DNA from: Candidatus Cloacimonadota bacterium | GTDB taxonomy: Bacteria; Cloacimonadota; Cloacimonadia; Cloacimonadales; TCS61 | Direction: 5' to 3' | Assembly: GCA_011372345.1 (NCBI GenBank) | Contig: DRTC01000308.1 | Coordinates: forward strand, 1 to 7,861 | Length of the DNA: 7,861 bases | Translations under genes and position numbers: made by a program | The notes under the pieces: model-generated | Databases searched by the model: none | The model's input: the letters and a program-made list of their open reading frames with translations, nothing else | What the model was told of the DNA's origin: nothing | Part shown: one piece after another, positions 5,560 to 7,861 of the stretch | Layout of the letters: every line of letters begins with the position of its first letter | Position numbering within the stretch: position 1 is the first letter of the stretch

Positions 5560-6219
5560 ATGTGTGGAAGATTCGCTTTATTCAGCAGTGTACAGGCAAT
5601 AATTGATTATGCTGATTCTTTGAATTCCATTGAGAGATTCAAAGAAAATTATAATGTTGCGCCAGGTCAGAAAATCCTGGCTGTAACCAGGAAAACTGAT
5701 GGAAATCATCTTGAGTTCTTCAAATGGGGTTTGATCCCTTTCTGGGCAAAAGACAAAAATATCGGCTATAAATTGATCAATACAAGATCGGAAACGATCA
5801 CGGAAAAACCAAGCTTCAAATATGCTTTTCAGAAACGAAGATGTTTGATCCTCGCAAATGGTTTTTATGAGTGGCGTAAGAAAGACAAACAACCTTTTTA
5901 TATTTTTTTGAAAGACAGGGAATTATTCTCTTTCGCAGGGATCTGGGAAGGATGGAAATCTCCTGAAGGGAAAGAGATAAAATCCTGTTCTATCATCACC
6001 ACGATTCCAAATGAAAAAATCCGCGATTTTCATCCCCGCATGCCTGCGATCTTATCCAGAAAAGATGAATCAAAATGGCTTTCTAACCAAATTCCGGAAG
6101 AACTTCTTTCCCTATTAAAACCATATCCTGCCCACGAAATAGATTTTCACGAAGTAGGTAAAACAGTCAATTCGGTTGACAATAATTCACAGGATTTAAT
6201 TTTGCCGATTATGGAATAA
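5560..6219 (+). CDS. SRAP-family abasic-site shield (YedK/HMCES type)
   Basis: A 219-residue SOS-response-associated peptidase family protein, near the family length of about 220. These proteins attach their second residue, Cys2, to abasic sites in single-stranded DNA, forming a thiazolidine crosslink that protects the site, and later release themselves. The start MCGRFA gives Cys2 after Met removal. Other signature residues are visible: YNVAPGQ (N32), WGLIPFWAKD, INTRSET (N74, R76, E78), NGFYEW (E104) and FHPRMPAIL (H158), corresponding to the C2, N75, E105 and H160 set of E. coli YedK. GAAGGA precedes the ATG by a few bases. It lies beyond dinB, separated by the toxin-antitoxin remnant, and likely belongs functionally with the translesion polymerases. 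The next gene begins 42 bp later on the same strand and may be co-transcribed. Confidence 0.95.
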   Translation: MCGRFALFSSVQAIIDYADSLNSIERFKENYNVAPGQKILAVTRKTDGNHLEFFKWGLIPFWAKDKNIGYKLINTRSETITEKPSFKYAFQKRRCLILANGFYEWRKKDKQPFYIFLKDRELFSFAGIWEGWKSPEGKEIKSCSIITTIPNEKIRDFHPRMPAILSRKDESKWLSNQIPEELLSLLKPYPAHEIDFHEVGKTVNSVDNNSQDLILPIME

Positions 6220-6226
6220 TATGTGC

Positions 6227-6246
6227 TTTTCATTGAAAAATGAAAA
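6227..6246. repeat. small hairpin between SRAP and ferredoxin-like gene
   Basis: TTTTCATT (6227-6234) pairs with AATGAAAA (6239-6246) around GAAA. It is followed by the purine-rich AATGAAGGAGTGAAAG, which contains the ribosome-binding site of the next gene. No U-run follows, so it is unlikely to end transcription and is compatible with read-through from the SRAP gene. Confidence 0.3.
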
Positions 6247-6261
6247 ATGAAGGAGTGAAAG

Positions 6262-6849
6262 ATGAAGAATGAAAAGTTTAAAGGATTTATCCTGACCGTA
6301 ATAATTATATTTATCGTAAGCAGCATTATTGCAAATAATAGCCAGTTAACAGGCAATGATATCGTCAAACTCGGAACTCTGGAAACAATTTCCGGAAAAC
6401 TGTTTGAAGATGACGAAGAATGGTTTATCAAGGCAGATAATGGAGTTATACAACTGCATTTTGGTCCTCAAGAATTTCTGGAATCAAAAGAAGTAGTGTT
6501 AGAAGGAAAGAAAGATTTCTCCCTAACCGGCTTTTTGTTTGAGAGTGATATGGCTGTTGTCAACTTTGTGTTCAATGATGAATTGATCGAACTTCGAACC
6601 GAAAAAGGCGAACCTTTATGGAAAGACAGCGAATTTTCCAATAACAGGAATAAAACTTATCTTGTTGATTCGAAAAAATGTATTGGCTGTCAGCTGTGCG
6701 TAAATGTTTGTCCTGTTAAAGCGATCACTATGAAGAACGGAAGAGCAGTAATCGATGCCGACAAATGTATAAATTGCGGGATCTGTGAAAATGGTGATGG
6801 ACAGAATTATAAAGGTTGTCCGGTTAAAGCGATTTCAAAAAATTACTAA
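6262..6849 (+). CDS. membrane-anchored 2x[4Fe-4S] ferredoxin-like protein
   Basis: A 195-residue protein in three parts. Residues 8-24 (FILTVIIIFIVSSIIA) are one hydrophobic anchor. Residues about 30-120 form a beta-rich region without recognised motifs, perhaps an OB-like fold. Residues 132-195 are a two-cluster ferredoxin domain: CIGCQLCVNVCP (C140, C143, C146, C150) and CINCGIC...CP (C169, C172, C175, C186). In the second motif ten residues separate the third and fourth Cys instead of the usual three, a clear insertion. The role is probably electron transfer at the membrane, perhaps to or from the NapH-like protein encoded next; the donor and acceptor are unknown. Positive charges before the anchor would place the domain outside, odd for a Sec-type anchor on an Fe-S protein, so topology is open. 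AGGAG precedes the ATG well. Confidence 0.85.
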   Translation: MKNEKFKGFILTVIIIFIVSSIIANNSQLTGNDIVKLGTLETISGKLFEDDEEWFIKADNGVIQLHFGPQEFLESKEVVLEGKKDFSLTGFLFESDMAVVNFVFNDELIELRTEKGEPLWKDSEFSNNRNKTYLVDSKKCIGCQLCVNVCPVKAITMKNGRAVIDADKCINCGICENGDGQNYKGCPVKAISKNY

Positions 6850-6936
6850 ATTTTAATATATCAAAATATGAGTTAAGTAAGGTTTTAGTCCATCTTGACC
6901 AAGTTGATTTTTATTCCAAAGTTAATAACTTAACAA
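6850..6936 (+). other. spacer before NapH-like gene with GTTAA/TTAAC repeat
   Basis: An 87-bp AT-rich gap. Just ahead of the next ATG, GTTAA (6921-6925) and TTAAC (6930-6934) form an inverted repeat around TAAC, occupying the place of a ribosome-binding site; no Shine-Dalgarno is visible. Further left is a small CTTG-AC-CAAG palindrome (6894-6903). Either could regulate the downstream gene, but both are short enough to be chance. Confidence 0.25.
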
Positions 6937-7725
6937 ATGTATAATTTAAATCGCATTCTTTTTCGCAAAATAATCCAGTGGATATTTTTAATAGTTTCCC
7001 TGATTTTGATCTTTCTTTTGATCCAGGGTACACTGAAAGTAGCTCATCAATATTGTCCTTATGCCAGTGTTTGTTTCGGAGTTATGGGACTTAATCCCAC
7101 ATTTGGAAAATTTATCTATCCAACTGCTGTCATAATCGGTCTGGTAATTTTAGTTTTAACGATTTTTGTCGGCAGAAAATTTTGCGGTTATGTCTGCCCG
7201 TTAGGAACAATCCAAGAAATAATATACCTGCTAAATCCAAGATCTAAAAAGCCAAAACTGCACGATCTTCCAAAACCTTTACATAGAATCCTCTTAATTT
7301 TTAAATATATATTTTTCCTGATAACTGTTATTGCCGCTTATGGGATTTTCCAGTATGGTTATATGAAATTTTGTCCGGTTTTAGCGATTTCCCATCCGCA
7401 ACATCTCAAAGTAGCTGGGATAATTTCTCTATTCATTGTCTTTATAGTTGCCTTTTTTCTGGAAAGATTCTGGTGTCGATATGCCTGTCCCTATGCGGCT
7501 CTGATGAATATTTTTCAATGGTTTGGAAAAATCCTTCATATTCCCAGGACAAAGATCATTAGAAATATGGAAGTCTGCATCGATTGTTATATCTGTGACA
7601 AAAACTGCCCGATGCAGATCAACATTTGTGATAAAGAAATTATTGATGATGTCGAGTGTATTCATTGTAATAAATGTATGGAAAAATGTCCCAGACCAAA
7701 GTCATTGGACATAAAAAGTTTGTAA
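6937..7725 (+). CDS. NapH-like polytopic membrane 4Fe-4S protein
   Basis: A 262-residue integral membrane iron-sulfur protein of the NapH/MauN-like type. Four hydrophobic segments are seen at about 11-31, 60-79, 116-137 and 158-177. Two CxxxCP motifs of this family follow membrane segments: FCGYVCPLG (C83, C87) and WCRYACPYAAL (C180, C184). The C-terminal tail holds two ferredoxin clusters, CIDCYICDKNCP (214-225) and CIHCNKCMEKCP (241-252). Extra cysteines at 40, 46, 146 and 231 are of unknown role. Relatives pass electrons between the quinone pool and partner Fe-S proteins. No napA, nosZ or other terminal reductase is in the window, so nitrate or nitrous oxide should not be assumed. The ferredoxin-like gene upstream is the natural partner. 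No Shine-Dalgarno precedes the ATG. A strong hairpin terminator overlaps the stop codon. Confidence 0.9.
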   Translation: MYNLNRILFRKIIQWIFLIVSLILIFLLIQGTLKVAHQYCPYASVCFGVMGLNPTFGKFIYPTAVIIGLVILVLTIFVGRKFCGYVCPLGTIQEIIYLLNPRSKKPKLHDLPKPLHRILLIFKYIFFLITVIAAYGIFQYGYMKFCPVLAISHPQHLKVAGIISLFIVFIVAFFLERFWCRYACPYAALMNIFQWFGKILHIPRTKIIRNMEVCIDCYICDKNCPMQINICDKEIIDDVECIHCNKCMEKCPRPKSLDIKSL

Positions 7726-7774
7726 AGGATTGAACTCGACTTGAAACGAAGTTCGAGTTGAGAACAATCCTTTT
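7725..7774 (+). terminator. intrinsic terminator after NapH-like gene
   Basis: Outer arms AAGGATTG (7725-7732) and CAATCCTT (7765-7772) are fully complementary. Inner arms AACTCGACTT (7733-7742) and AAGTTCGAGTT (7749-7759) pair with one bulged T around the loop GAAACG. The stem starts at the last base of the stop codon and runs into TTTT (7771-7774). This is the best terminator in the window and marks the end of the rightward transcript. Confidence 0.7.
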
Positions 7775-7792
7775 AAATGTTCCTACCGAGTT

Positions 7793-7801
7793 TGTGGATA
7801 A
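7793..7801 (-). promoter_or_regulatory. perfect DnaA-box 9-mer
   Basis: TGTGGATAA is the exact reverse complement of the high-affinity DnaA box TTATCCACA. It is the only exact copy I found in the window. It sits in an intergenic gap just ahead of an A7 run and AT-rich repeats. It may be a DnaA regulatory site, the edge of a replication origin, or chance. Confidence 0.3.
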
Positions 7802-7820
7802 CTTGAATCCTGCAAAAAAA

Positions 7821-7840
7821 TATTGTAAATTATTGTAATA
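7821..7840 (+). repeat. AT-rich 10-bp tandem repeat near right edge
   Basis: TATTGTAAAT (7821-7830) is followed directly by TATTGTAATA (7831-7840), so the 8-mer TATTGTAA recurs at exactly one helical turn. It could be an easily melted element beside the DnaA box. It could also be part of a promoter: TTGAAT at 7803-7808 and TAAATT at 7826-7831 are 17 bp apart. The window ends 21 bp later. Confidence 0.3.
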
Positions 7841-7846
7841 TTAAAT

Positions 7847-7861
7847 ATGAAAAAAAACATA
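7847..7861 (+). CDS. possible start of a further gene, cut by window end
   Basis: ATG followed by AAA AAA AAC ATA would encode MKKNI, a common beginning for exported proteins in AT-rich genomes. No ribosome-binding site is visible and only five codons are present, so this may equally be non-coding. Confidence 0.2.

Noticed and set aside
5578..5892. Minus-strand open frame opposite the SRAP gene
   Set aside because: The SRAP frame carries all catalytic residues; the antisense frame is a shadow of it.
6937..7725. Assigning napH or nosR
   Set aside because: No nitrate or nitrous-oxide reductase genes are present and many membrane Fe-S proteins share these motifs; only a family-level call is justified.

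Overview
This is an AT-rich bacterial window read with the standard bacterial code. It contains seven complete protein genes, one antitoxin gene and one broken toxin gene. The base composition, the membrane 4Fe-4S proteins and the many very short palindromic hairpins between genes suggest an anaerobic bacterium from an uncultivated low-GC lineage. Candidatus Cloacimonadota or a relative is my impression, but nothing in the window fixes the taxon.

Layout, left to right. Positions 1-113 are non-coding and hold two inverted repeats. A soluble GAF-domain sensor histidine kinase runs leftward (1325 to 114). A 203-bp divergent promoter region, with a perfect 20-bp palindrome, separates it from a rightward SOS mutagenesis block: umuD (1529-1984), umuC (2161-3438) and dinB (3628-4737). 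The two gaps inside this block are unusually rich in inverted repeats. A leftward type II toxin-antitoxin pair follows (5331 to 4841): the antitoxin is intact, but the RelE/ParE-like toxin has an in-frame TAG in place of what I believe is a conserved tryptophan codon. Next comes a rightward SRAP (YedK/HMCES-type) gene (5560-6219), a membrane-anchored two-cluster ferredoxin-like protein (6262-6849) and a NapH-like polytopic 4Fe-4S protein (6937-7725), ending in a strong hairpin terminator. The last 80 bp hold a perfect DnaA-box 9-mer, an AT-rich 10-bp tandem repeat and perhaps the first codons of another gene.

Function. UmuD, UmuC and DinB together provide two Y-family translesion polymerases plus the self-cleaving activator of one of them. 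SRAP protects abasic sites in single-stranded DNA, so four genes of the window deal with replication past DNA damage. The two Fe-S proteins form a separate membrane electron-transfer pair. The histidine kinase has no response regulator here and its output is unknown.

I did not find a wholly new system. The most notable points are the nonsense-mutated toxin beside an intact antitoxin, the family of short dispersed hairpins concentrated around the SOS genes, the structured umuD-umuC spacer, and the 10-residue insertion in one cluster motif of the ferredoxin-like protein.
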